Assembly: GCA_039191605.1 (NCBI GenBank)
Contig: JBCCXL010000012.1
Location: 62,001-126,000, forward strand
DNA: 64,000 bases
Direction: 5' to 3'
Origin: JBCCXL01 sp039191605
GTDB taxonomy: Bacteria > Acidobacteriota > Thermoanaerobaculia > Multivoradales > JAHZIX01
A program made the translations under genes and the position numbers. Below the pieces are notes generated by a model that saw only the letters and a program-made list of their open reading frames with translations, was not told the origin of the DNA and ran no database searches. Below are positions 42,266-50,700 of this stretch, piece by piece (within the stretch, counting starts at the first letter, position 1; every line of letters starts with the position of its first letter).

Positions 42266-43666
42266 ATGCCTGACGCCATTGCTGACCACCCCCACGATCG
42301 CGCCGCTACCGAAGCCCCCAACCCGACCCCAGAGGGCCCCGGTTTTCGCTACGTGCACCGCATCCTCGATTTGGTGGACGACGACTCGCAGCAGCTGATG
42401 GGGAGCACCGTGGAGCAAGCCCGGGAGCTGCTCACCAGTGGCGACCCTGAGGCCTTCGGTCGCCTGCGGGGCTCCTTCGCCCTCACCGCGCGGAGCGAGG
42501 ATCGGGTGTATCTGGCTCGCAGCCTGGACCGCCCCCTGCGCTACTTTCTAGCCAAGGAAGAGAGCGGCCCGCTGCTGGTGGTGGCGGAGCGCATCGACCG
42601 CATCGCCGAACAGCTAGAGGAGCTGGGCTACGGGCATCAATTCCATCCCTCCTACACCCGCATGGTGCCGGCTCATCACGTCCTCAGCCTGCGGCTCATC
42701 GGCTGCCCGGACCCCAACCCCGAGTACCTGCGCTTCTTCTCGCCGCCGCGAGCTACGGCGACCACCGACGTCGAGGCCGCCGGCGAGCGCTATGTCGGGG
42801 CTCTGCTGGAGGAGACCCGCCGCTGGCTGGCGGCGCGGCCGGCGGATGAGCCCCTCGGCGTGCTCTTCTCCGGCGGGCTGGATAGCGGCACCGTGCTGCT
42901 CTGCGCCCACCAGGCGCTGCTGGATCTGGGCCAGAGCCCGGCGCGGCTGAAGGCCTTCACCCTGGCGGTGGACGGCGGCGGAGAAGATCTGGAGCAGGCC
43001 CAGCAGTTCCTGCGCCGCACCGAGCTAGAGATGCTCGGGGAGTTGGTGGAGGTCCGCGCCGAGGCGGTCAATCCGCTGGCGGCGGTGGAGGTGATCGAGG
43101 ATTACCGTCCTCTGGACGTCGAGTGCGCGGCGGTGCTGCTGGCCCTGCTCGGCGGGATCCGGGAGCGCTACCCCGAGTGGCGCCTGCTGCTGGACGGCGA
43201 CGGCGGCGACGAGAATCTGAAGGATTACCCCATCGAGGACAACCCGGAGCTCACCATTCGCTCCGTGGTGAATAACTCCATGCTCTACCAGGAAGGCTGG
43301 GGGGTAAACGCCATCAAGCACTCCCTGACCTATAGCGGCGGGCATTCCCGGGGCTGCGTGCGTACCTACGCTCCCCTGGTGCACTACGGCTTCGAGGGCT
43401 TCTCTCCCAATCTCTGCCCGGCGGTGATTGCGGAATCCGAGGCGCTACCCTTCGACGCCCTGACCGCCGGTTCCCACGATCGCCTCTATGCCCTCAAGGG
43501 AGAGGTCCTGGCGGCCGGCGTGCGGCGGGTGCTGGGCCAGGAGCTGCCGGTGTTCCCGAAGCGTCGCTTCCAGCATGGGGCGACTCCCTCGGGGACCTTC
43601 GGCGAGCGCCCGGGAATGAGTGAGAGCCTGCAATACCGACAGCATTTCCAGAGCCTCTGGAGCTGA
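42266..43666 (+). CDS. Asparagine-synthetase-like amidoligase without glutaminase cysteine
   Basis: A 466-residue AsnB-family protein; AAGGAG ten bases before ATG 42266 sets the start. The N-terminal third resembles the class II glutaminase fold (RLRGSFALTARSEDRVYLARSLDRPLRY) but lacks the catalytic N-terminal Cys, so it cannot use glutamine. The synthetase domain has the ATP pyrophosphatase loop SGGLDS (202-207) and DGDGGDEN (310-317). Loss of the glutaminase Cys is known in beta-lactam synthetase and related amide-forming enzymes. The last 100 residues differ from housekeeping AsnB. It is followed by radical SAM and flavin halogenase-like genes in one operon, suggesting specialised metabolism. 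The product is unknown. Confidence 0.82.
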   Translation: MPDAIADHPHDRAATEAPNPTPEGPGFRYVHRILDLVDDDSQQLMGSTVEQARELLTSGDPEAFGRLRGSFALTARSEDRVYLARSLDRPLRYFLAKEESGPLLVVAERIDRIAEQLEELGYGHQFHPSYTRMVPAHHVLSLRLIGCPDPNPEYLRFFSPPRATATTDVEAAGERYVGALLEETRRWLAARPADEPLGVLFSGGLDSGTVLLCAHQALLDLGQSPARLKAFTLAVDGGGEDLEQAQQFLRRTELEMLGELVEVRAEAVNPLAAVEVIEDYRPLDVECAAVLLALLGGIRERYPEWRLLLDGDGGDENLKDYPIEDNPELTIRSVVNNSMLYQEGWGVNAIKHSLTYSGGHSRGCVRTYAPLVHYGFEGFSPNLCPAVIAESEALPFDALTAGSHDRLYALKGEVLAAGVRRVLGQELPVFPKRRFQHGATPSGTFGERPGMSESLQYRQHFQSLWS

Positions 43667-43670
43667 GTCC

Positions 43671-44666
43671 TTGGCTGCCGCGGCCGGCGCCGAGGGCCGG
43701 CGCATTCGTCAGCTGCGGCCGCCAAAAGAAGCCATCGATCCCTGGAAGCCACTGGGAGTCACGGCGGAGTCGGAGCGCTGCGTCGATGGCTCCCTGGCGC
43801 CCAGCCTGACGATTTTCCTCGCCGGCGCCGAGTGTCCCTTCACCTGCGCCCACTGCGATCTGTGGCGCTTCACCGTAGAGGGGGCGACTCCCCCGGGAGC
43901 CCTCGTAGTGCAGCTGCGGGAGGCGCTGGAGGGGCGACTGCCGCCGGCGCCGAAGACCCGCCTCAAGCTCTACAACGCATCGAATTTCTTCGAGCCCCGG
44001 GCGGTGCCGGTGGGGGAGGAAGAGGCGATGCTGCCCTGGCTGGAGGGCTTCGACCGAGTGGTGGTGGAATGCCATCCACGCCTGGTGGGGGATCGCTGCT
44101 TCGCCTTCGCCGAGGCGCTGGCGCGGCGGGGCGTCACCCTGGAGGTGGCTTTGGGCCTGGAGAGCGCAAGGCCAGAGGTGCTCTCCCGCCTGAATAAGGG
44201 GCTGAGCCTCGAGGACTTCGATGCCGCGGTGGCGAAACTCAGCGAGGCGGGGCTGCCGAGCCGAGCGTTCATCCTGGTGGGCGCCCCCTACGGCAACCCC
44301 CACCGGGCCGCCGAGGAGGCCGCCTTCACCGCGGAGCACGCCCTGGAGGTCGGGGTGGAGACGGCGGTGTTGATTCCGGTGCGCGGGGGAAACGGGGAGC
44401 TCGACCGCCTGCAGCAGGAAGGTCTCTTCGCTCCCCCGGATCTCGAGGACCTGGAGCGCGCCCTCGACCTGGCGATGCCGCTGGAGGAGCGCTGGCCGGC
44501 GGTGGTGCTGCCGGACCTCTGGGACCTGGAGATCTTCAGCCGCTGCGAGCTTTGTTTCCCGGACCGCGCCCAGCGATTGCACCAGCTGGCGGCGCGAGGG
44601 GGATCGCTGGCGCCGGTGCGCTGCGAGAACTGTGAGGTCGTGAAAACCCCGGGGGAGAAACGATGA
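43671..44666 (+). CDS. Radical SAM protein
   Basis: A 331-residue protein with the radical SAM cluster motif CPFTCAHC (Cys55, 59, 62), a CxxxCxxC that binds [4Fe-4S] and S-adenosylmethionine. The core continues with LKLYNASNFFEP, VVECHPRLVGD and LEVALGLESARPEVLSRLNKG, as in the Elp3/MiaB-like sub-branch. Near the C-terminus are CELC and CENC, a possible extra cluster or zinc site. I chose the TTG at 43671, with GGAG eight bases upstream, right after the previous stop; a GTG at 43620 would overlap that gene. It ends in a four-base overlap with the flavoprotein gene. The reaction is unknown. Confidence 0.85.
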   Translation: MAAAAGAEGRRIRQLRPPKEAIDPWKPLGVTAESERCVDGSLAPSLTIFLAGAECPFTCAHCDLWRFTVEGATPPGALVVQLREALEGRLPPAPKTRLKLYNASNFFEPRAVPVGEEEAMLPWLEGFDRVVVECHPRLVGDRCFAFAEALARRGVTLEVALGLESARPEVLSRLNKGLSLEDFDAAVAKLSEAGLPSRAFILVGAPYGNPHRAAEEAAFTAEHALEVGVETAVLIPVRGGNGELDRLQQEGLFAPPDLEDLERALDLAMPLEERWPAVVLPDLWDLEIFSRCELCFPDRAQRLHQLAARGGSLAPVRCENCEVVKTPGEKR

Positions 44667-46405
44667 AGCGCGATGTGGTGATCCTCGGCTCCGGCTTCGC
44701 CGGCTCCATCCTCGCTCGCCTGTTGGCCACCAGCGGCCGCTCGGTGACTCTGGTGGAGCGCGCTCGGCACCCGCGCTTCGCCCTCGGAGAGTCCTCCACC
44801 CCTCTTGCCGCCCTGGCTCTCGAGCGCCTGGCTTACCGCTATCGCTGGCGCCAGCTGGCGGACCTCGCCGCCTACGGGCGCTGGAGCCGAAGCCTCCCCT
44901 CGTTGCGCCGTGGCCTCAAGCGAGGCTTCACCTTCTACGGTCACGAGCCCCATCGCCCCTTCGATCCTGCCCAGCGTCTGCTGGTGGCGGCGAGTCCGGA
45001 GGACGACCTGGCGGACGCCCACTGGCTGCGGGAGGACGTCGACGCCTGGCTGGTGGAGCAGGCCCGGGAGGCCGGGGTGGAGGTGCTGGAGGAATGCGCC
45101 CTGGAGTCGGCGGAGCTATTAGAGCCGGGGGAGCTTTTGGAGCCGGGGGACTCACTAGAGTCGGTGGATTTAGCAGCCGGGGGTCTGAGGCTGCATCTGC
45201 GCCACGCTTCCCGGTCTCTGGAGCTGCGGGCGGGCTTCGTGATCGACGCCGCCGGCGGGGCCCTGGCTCGGGCCCTGGGGGTGCCGGCCCTGCAGCGAGC
45301 CCCCTCGAGGCTGATCTACACCCACGCCCGCGGTATCGAGGATTTTTCCCATGTCGCTCAGCGCAGCACCGCCGGGAATCTCGGCGAAGGTGAAGTTTCA
45401 ACTTGGCCCATCGGGCCCTATCCAGACCATTGGGCGGCGGTCCACCACCTGGTGGAGGAGGGCTGGATCTACGTCCTGCCCTTCGACGACGGGCGGGTGA
45501 GCTTCGGCTGGGTGCGGCCGGCGGGTGCCCCGCTGCCCCCTGGAGGCAGCGAAGACGAGGAGCCGGCGGCGGCGCTGCAGCGGCTGCTGCGGCGCTATCC
45601 GGATCTCCACGCCAGCCTCGGCGCCTTCGAGGCGCTGCGGCCGGTGCAGGCGACCTCCTTTCGCCATCGCTTCGCCGCGGCGGTGGATTCCCGGGCGCTC
45701 CCCCGCTACGCGCTGATCCCCCAGGCCTTCTGCTTTGCCGATCCGATGTTCTCCACCGGCATGGCCTGGAGCCTGCTGGCGGTGGAGCGCCTCGCCGCGA
45801 TGCTCTCGCCGGGGGTGTCCGCCGAGGCCCGCGCCCATGCCCTGGCTCGCTATGGCGATCTGCTTCAGGCGGAGGCGAATCAGGTGGAGACCCTCATCGC
45901 CGCCGCCTACGCGGCGAAGCCGAGCTTCTCTCGCTTTACTGCCCTCACCTTTCTCTACTTTGCCGCGGTCTCCCATCAGGAGCTCAAGCAGCGGCTGATC
46001 GACGGCGTCGCGCCGGGGCCCTCGCCCCTCGATCCCGCTCATCCCGCCTGGCGCGGCTTTCTCGGCGCCGGCGAGCCTCGGCTGGAGGCTGCCTTCGCCG
46101 AAGCCCACGCTCGCCTGAGCCACGAGAGCGAAGGCTTAGAAAGCGGTGCCAGCTTCGAGAGTTGGGTCACCGCCGCCATCGAGCCCTTCAACGCCATCGG
46201 CCTGGCGGACCCGGCGCGGCGCAACCTCTATCCTGTGGACCTCGACGCTCTGCGGCAGCGGGCCGACCGCCTGGGCCTTTCCCGCCCGCAGCTGGAAAAG
46301 GTCTTGCCCCGGCTGCGGGGTGGCGACTTCAGCCTGGCCCCGGAGCTGCCGGAGCGGCGGACGCAAGGGGAAGGGGGCGCCCCAACTTCTTCCGCCCCTC
46401 CTTGA
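44663..46405 (+). CDS. FAD-dependent oxidoreductase resembling flavin halogenases
   Basis: A 580-residue flavoprotein of the tryptophan-halogenase/geranylgeranyl-reductase fold. VVILGSGFAGSILARLL (4-20) binds FAD; ALGESSTP corresponds to the GEAT-P segment of halogenases; GWIYVLPFDDGRVSFGWV resembles the GWxWxIP region; FADPMFSTGMAWSLLAVERL matches the DPxxSxG segment. The key lysine of halogenases cannot be placed from sequence alone, so hydroxylase or halogenase are both possible. There is a repetitive Leu/Glu/Pro/Gly insert at about 150-170. It is translationally coupled to the radical SAM gene, and its 3' end overlaps a convergent gene by 77 bases. Confidence 0.78.
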   Translation: MKRDVVILGSGFAGSILARLLATSGRSVTLVERARHPRFALGESSTPLAALALERLAYRYRWRQLADLAAYGRWSRSLPSLRRGLKRGFTFYGHEPHRPFDPAQRLLVAASPEDDLADAHWLREDVDAWLVEQAREAGVEVLEECALESAELLEPGELLEPGDSLESVDLAAGGLRLHLRHASRSLELRAGFVIDAAGGALARALGVPALQRAPSRLIYTHARGIEDFSHVAQRSTAGNLGEGEVSTWPIGPYPDHWAAVHHLVEEGWIYVLPFDDGRVSFGWVRPAGAPLPPGGSEDEEPAAALQRLLRRYPDLHASLGAFEALRPVQATSFRHRFAAAVDSRALPRYALIPQAFCFADPMFSTGMAWSLLAVERLAAMLSPGVSAEARAHALARYGDLLQAEANQVETLIAAAYAAKPSFSRFTALTFLYFAAVSHQELKQRLIDGVAPGPSPLDPAHPAWRGFLGAGEPRLEAAFAEAHARLSHESEGLESGASFESWVTAAIEPFNAIGLADPARRNLYPVDLDALRQRADRLGLSRPQLEKVLPRLRGGDFSLAPELPERRTQGEGGAPTSSAPP

Positions 46406-47618
46406 CCAGCAGCCGAGAATAGATCCAGAAATTCGATAGACACATCAGCGGCAGGGTGAACATCCCGAAGAAGGGCACCGGCTGCAGAATGATGAGCACG
46501 AAGTTGAGCAGGCGAACGCTCCAGCGGGCGAAGAATCTTGAGGTGAGAGGGATATAGCAGCGCAGGCTGGAGATCAGGGAGAGTCGGTAGTAAAGGATTC
46601 CGGGAATCAGGCCGAGGACCGGAATGAAGCTGAGCACCGCCAGTACGCTGAGGTGCACCGGCAGCTGGCCCCGCAGCCGCTTGAGGTAGCGCTGGAGCTC
46701 CTCTTGATGCTCGAAGGGGGCGGTCGAACAGGCGGAACAGGCGCCGTTCAGCTGCCGGGTCTCCAAGCGCTCGCCGCACCGCGGGCAGCGCTTGCGGGCC
46801 TGGAGCTGAAAGCGGTGATCGACTCGATCCCTCACCGGCCGCTGCCGAATCACGCCGAGGATGCCCACCTGAAGAGGATGGGAGCGGGGCTGGTTGCAGC
46901 TCCAGCAGTGCAGGCCGCAGGGGGCGACAGGGAGGCCGCAATGCTCGCAGGGGACCTTCTGCTTCTCTTCCCGGTAGATCAGGAAGCGCTGAATCAGGAA
47001 GAGAGCCAGCAGGGCCAGGCCGGCGGCGATCAGGGCGAGGGTCGGCAGGATGACCACGAAGAGCACGCCGAGGAAGCCGAGTCCGTCCTCCAGCCAGCTG
47101 AGCAGACCCTGCACCCCTAGATCGTCGTCGGCGTCGAGCTCCCGCAGCCAAGCGTAGAGCCGGTTGCGCAGAGAGGCGAACCACCAGGTGCTGCCGCCGA
47201 TGAGCAGCGCCCAGAGGTGGAAGATGCTCAACTCCGACAGGAAGCCCGCCTGGAGCATGGCGGAGCTGCTTTCCCAAGGCCCCTTTCCCAAAGGCCATTG
47301 CCCGGCTAGAACCAGGCAGAGCAAGGCGGTGGCGAGGCCCTTGAGCTGAGCGTCGCTGAGGGCGATGACCTCCCGCAGCTCGGGGCTCTTGGTGAGCAGC
47401 ACCTCGGCCACGGCCAGCGCGCCGAGCACCATCAGGGTGAGATCCGAGCCCAGCCACAGCGGCGCGTCGGAGAACACCTGGATCCCCGCGAGATTCGCCG
47501 TCAGCTCCCATTGGGATCCGAAGCGGGCGGTGAGGCCCGTCGCCAATAGCGGCACGAAGGCCCGGGAAGAGAAGTAGGGAATCAGGCCGAGGGTGGTGAT
47601 CAGATAGCTCAGCGTCAT
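46329..47618 (-). CDS. Zinc-ribbon membrane protein (DUF4126-like N-terminus)
   Basis: A 429-residue polytopic membrane protein. The N-terminal 200 residues have several helices and resemble DUF4126 proteins (LITTLGLIPYFSSRAFVPLLATGL). A soluble middle holds two zinc ribbons, CEHC...CWSC (about 223-240) and CPRC...CSAC (about 280-300), followed by further helices. Proteins with this plan are uncharacterised. It lies 165 bases downstream of tamB on the same strand and may share its transcript. Its 3' end overlaps the convergent flavoprotein gene by 77 bases; both reading frames look genuine because each retains family-like sequence to near the end. Confidence 0.65.
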   Translation of the reverse strand: MTLSYLITTLGLIPYFSSRAFVPLLATGLTARFGSQWELTANLAGIQVFSDAPLWLGSDLTLMVLGALAVAEVLLTKSPELREVIALSDAQLKGLATALLCLVLAGQWPLGKGPWESSSAMLQAGFLSELSIFHLWALLIGGSTWWFASLRNRLYAWLRELDADDDLGVQGLLSWLEDGLGFLGVLFVVILPTLALIAAGLALLALFLIQRFLIYREEKQKVPCEHCGLPVAPCGLHCWSCNQPRSHPLQVGILGVIRQRPVRDRVDHRFQLQARKRCPRCGERLETRQLNGACSACSTAPFEHQEELQRYLKRLRGQLPVHLSVLAVLSFIPVLGLIPGILYYRLSLISSLRCYIPLTSRFFARWSVRLLNFVLIILQPVPFFGMFTLPLMCLSNFWIYSRLLVKEGRKKLGRPLPLASAAPAAPGPG

Positions 47619-47783
47619 GGGGCGCTCTCTGTGGAGGAATCGGCGTCGGTCGATGCTCTCGCGCTAGAACGAAGCGGGAGGGCGAGGGAAACGGATCCCT
47701 CTCCCCCCTCTGTCGACGCGGGAATCGAGCGATGGAGGGTCCTTCTGCTGAGCTTCTTTTGGTCCTGTGGGGCGAACCTTCCC

Positions 47784-50700
47784 TCAGGGGGCCTTGCTGG
47801 TGCCGACCCGGTAGGACAGATCGACGCTGGATTCGCTGCCGCTCTCGGCCCGCAGCTCCCAGAGGTCGGAGAGGGTGTAGCGCAGGCGGAAGGTGGAGAC
47901 GGGCTCTAGGAGGCCGATGCCGTAGGCGACGAAGAGCCTGGGAGAGAGGTATTCGCCGAAGAAGAGGGTGGCGCTTTCTTGCCCGGAGGTGGCTTCTACC
48001 TGGGTTTCGTCGATGCCCAGGCGATCCCCTAAGCGCTTGGCGATGGCGCCGGAGAGGGAGAGGCCGGCGGAGGTCAGGGTGCGGTCCACGAGGTCGCGAT
48101 CACTGCTGGAGGTTTGGGAGAGGGGAGCCCCGAAGAGCAGATAGGCGAGGGCGTCTTCCTCGCTGGACGGGGGATCGGTGAAGAGCTGGAGCAGCGGCTC
48201 GTCGGCGGTGCCGAGGATGCGCAGGGTGGCGCGCACGTCGCCGCCGCGGCGGCTGCGGGAAATCTCGAGATCGAGGCCGGGGTTGTCCGCCGGCCCGCCG
48301 GTGAAGAGCAGGCGGCCGCGGTCGACCTCCAGCCGCTGGCCGGCGACCACCAGTCGGCCTTCGTGGAGGGTCAGCTCACCGGCGGCGAGCATCGCCCGGC
48401 CGGGATCTTCCCGCAGGTCCAGCTCGCCCTCGAGGCGGGACCTTGCGCCGACCCCCTGGACTCGCACGTCCTCCCCCAGCACCAGGCGCACCTCGCTGCG
48501 GATGGGAAGGCGTTGAGGACCGTTGGTGGAGCCCGCCGTCACGAACACCACGTCGTCGGAGATCGGCACCGTCGGCGGCACGCGATCGAGGTCGAAGCGC
48601 GCTTTGGGGATCGTGAGCTCTCCTTGGATCGACAGCCCCTCCTGGTTCGCGGTGATCTCGAGATCGGGGTGCCCCCAGATCTTCGCTTCCGGCAGGTCGA
48701 CTAGCTGAAAGCCCGGACTGTGAATGCCTGGGGCCTGGTCCGCCGTGGCCTGAGTCGAGACAAGAGGAGCGCTGGTGATCTGAATGAGTGCTTCGGTGCT
48801 CGCTCCGCCGCCCGCTTCGCTGTCCTCTTCGGTTCGCCGGGCGGTGCCGTTCAGCTGGAGCCTGCCGCCGCCGCTGGAGACCTGGCCGCTGAGGGTGAGC
48901 TGCTGAGGTCCCTGCAGCTCGAGGTCGAGATCGGCCCCCGAGAGGGTGATGCCCAGCAGCGGGAGCTGGGCTCGGCCGCGGCGCAGCTGGGCGCTGCCGC
49001 GCAGCTCCGGCTGCCGCAGGCTGCCGCCCAGGAACACCTCGCCCCGGGCTGACCCGCTGAGCTCCCGCAGCTCCGGCAGCAGACCCTCGACGCTTCCGAG
49101 ATCGGGGATGCGGGTCACCAGGCGGCCCTGGAGCGGGGCGTTGAGAGTCTCATCGATCCAGCTGCTGGAGCTTGCGGCGGTATCGCGTGGTTTGCCGTCG
49201 CCGGGGTCTTCATTGCTGGGGGCCGGCTGCTGCAGCTGCGCCCCGAAGTTCAGCAGCAGGCCGCTGTCGGGAGCCTCCGCCAGGGCCGTCAGCCGGGCAC
49301 CGTCGGGGCGCAGCTCGAGATAGGCCTGGAGCGGGTTCAGCAGCAGGCTCGAGGCTGCACCGCCCTGGGTCGGCGAGCCGGTCAGCACCCGGCCCTCATC
49401 ACCATTGAGGTGAACCTCTCCAGCCCAGCGGGGGGAACCGAGGCTACCGTCGGCGGCGAGGTCCAGGTGCAGAGTGCCCTCCAGAGAATCCAGCGGGTCG
49501 AGGGCCGATACCAGGGGGAGAAAATCGTGCAGCTCGCCTCGGAGGGAGGCCCGCAGGCTGGAGCTTGTCCAGGGGGCTGCTCCTGCCGGCTCGGCGAGCT
49601 CGCCGTGGGCGGTGAGACGTCCCTTGGGGCCGAGATCGAGGCTGAGGTCGGCGACCAGGGAGCCCGGTACCGCTAGACCGGCCCCCGGCTGGCGGCGGGC
49701 AGTGAGGGTGGCGGCGGTGATCGGCCAGCGTAGGTTTTCGATCCCAGATTCCGTCTCGGGCTTTGACAGGGCATTTCCGGAGGCATCCTGCAGGTCGTCG
49801 CCGTGGCCGCTCCACTCCAGCTCCCCGGCGATCAGATTCAGCTCCAGATCCGCGGTGTCTACTCGCCATCCGCCGTTGCCGAGCTGCCCCCGCAGCGCGC
49901 CGCTGCCGTCGAGGGCGCCGTGAATGGTGAGCTCCTGGGGGAGCCAGGGTCGAGCCCACTGCAGGGGGAGCTGGCGCAGCTGGAGGGCGGCGTCCAAGGC
50001 GCCCTCGGCTCGCTGTTCCCCAGTCACGCAGAGTTGACCGTCGCCCACCGCCAGGCAGGTTTCTCCCAGCCGCCAACTACCGTCGCTGGCGAAGGTCGCC
50101 TCGGAGGCCTCCCGGAGACTCACGGAGGGAAGCTCGGTGGGGAGCACGGAGGCGGAATCGGCGCTGTCGAAGCTTCCCTTGGGGCTCAGAGCGAGCTCCA
50201 GGAGGCGGCCAGACCAGCGGGATGCTGCGCCATCTGGTGCTGCACTACCCTCGCTCTGCTCCCAGGCACCCTCCGCAAGCAGCGCTAAGGCGACAGAGGA
50301 GGCTTCGCCTCTCTCCGATGGGTTCGACACCAGGGCGTCGAGGCTCAGGCGATGATCATCCACCCGTCCCGTAGAGCGCAGCGACGCCGCAGAAATCTCC
50401 AGCTCCTCTCCCAGGGAGACCTGTCGCAGGGTGAGCTGAGCGTCGGCTCTGCCGGTGGGGGAGTGGACGAAATCTACCTCTCCCCGCAGCTCCTGCGCCG
50501 CGAGCCCCGGCAGCTGAAGGCCCTGGGAGCGCAGCTGCGCCCGCCAGCGGGGAGCGTCCTGTGGACCCTGAAGAGTGCCGGAGGCGCTGAAGGAGCCCCC
50601 CAGGCGAGGGTCGAGGGAGTCCAGATCCGGCGCGGCGATAGACCAGAGGAGATCCCACCGCTCTCCTTCCAGGTTTCCCGAAGCCTGCGCCAGGGCCCCT

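Noticed and set aside
42266..43666. Housekeeping asparagine synthetase B
   Set aside because: The N-terminal catalytic Cys is missing and the genomic setting is with radical SAM and flavin enzymes.
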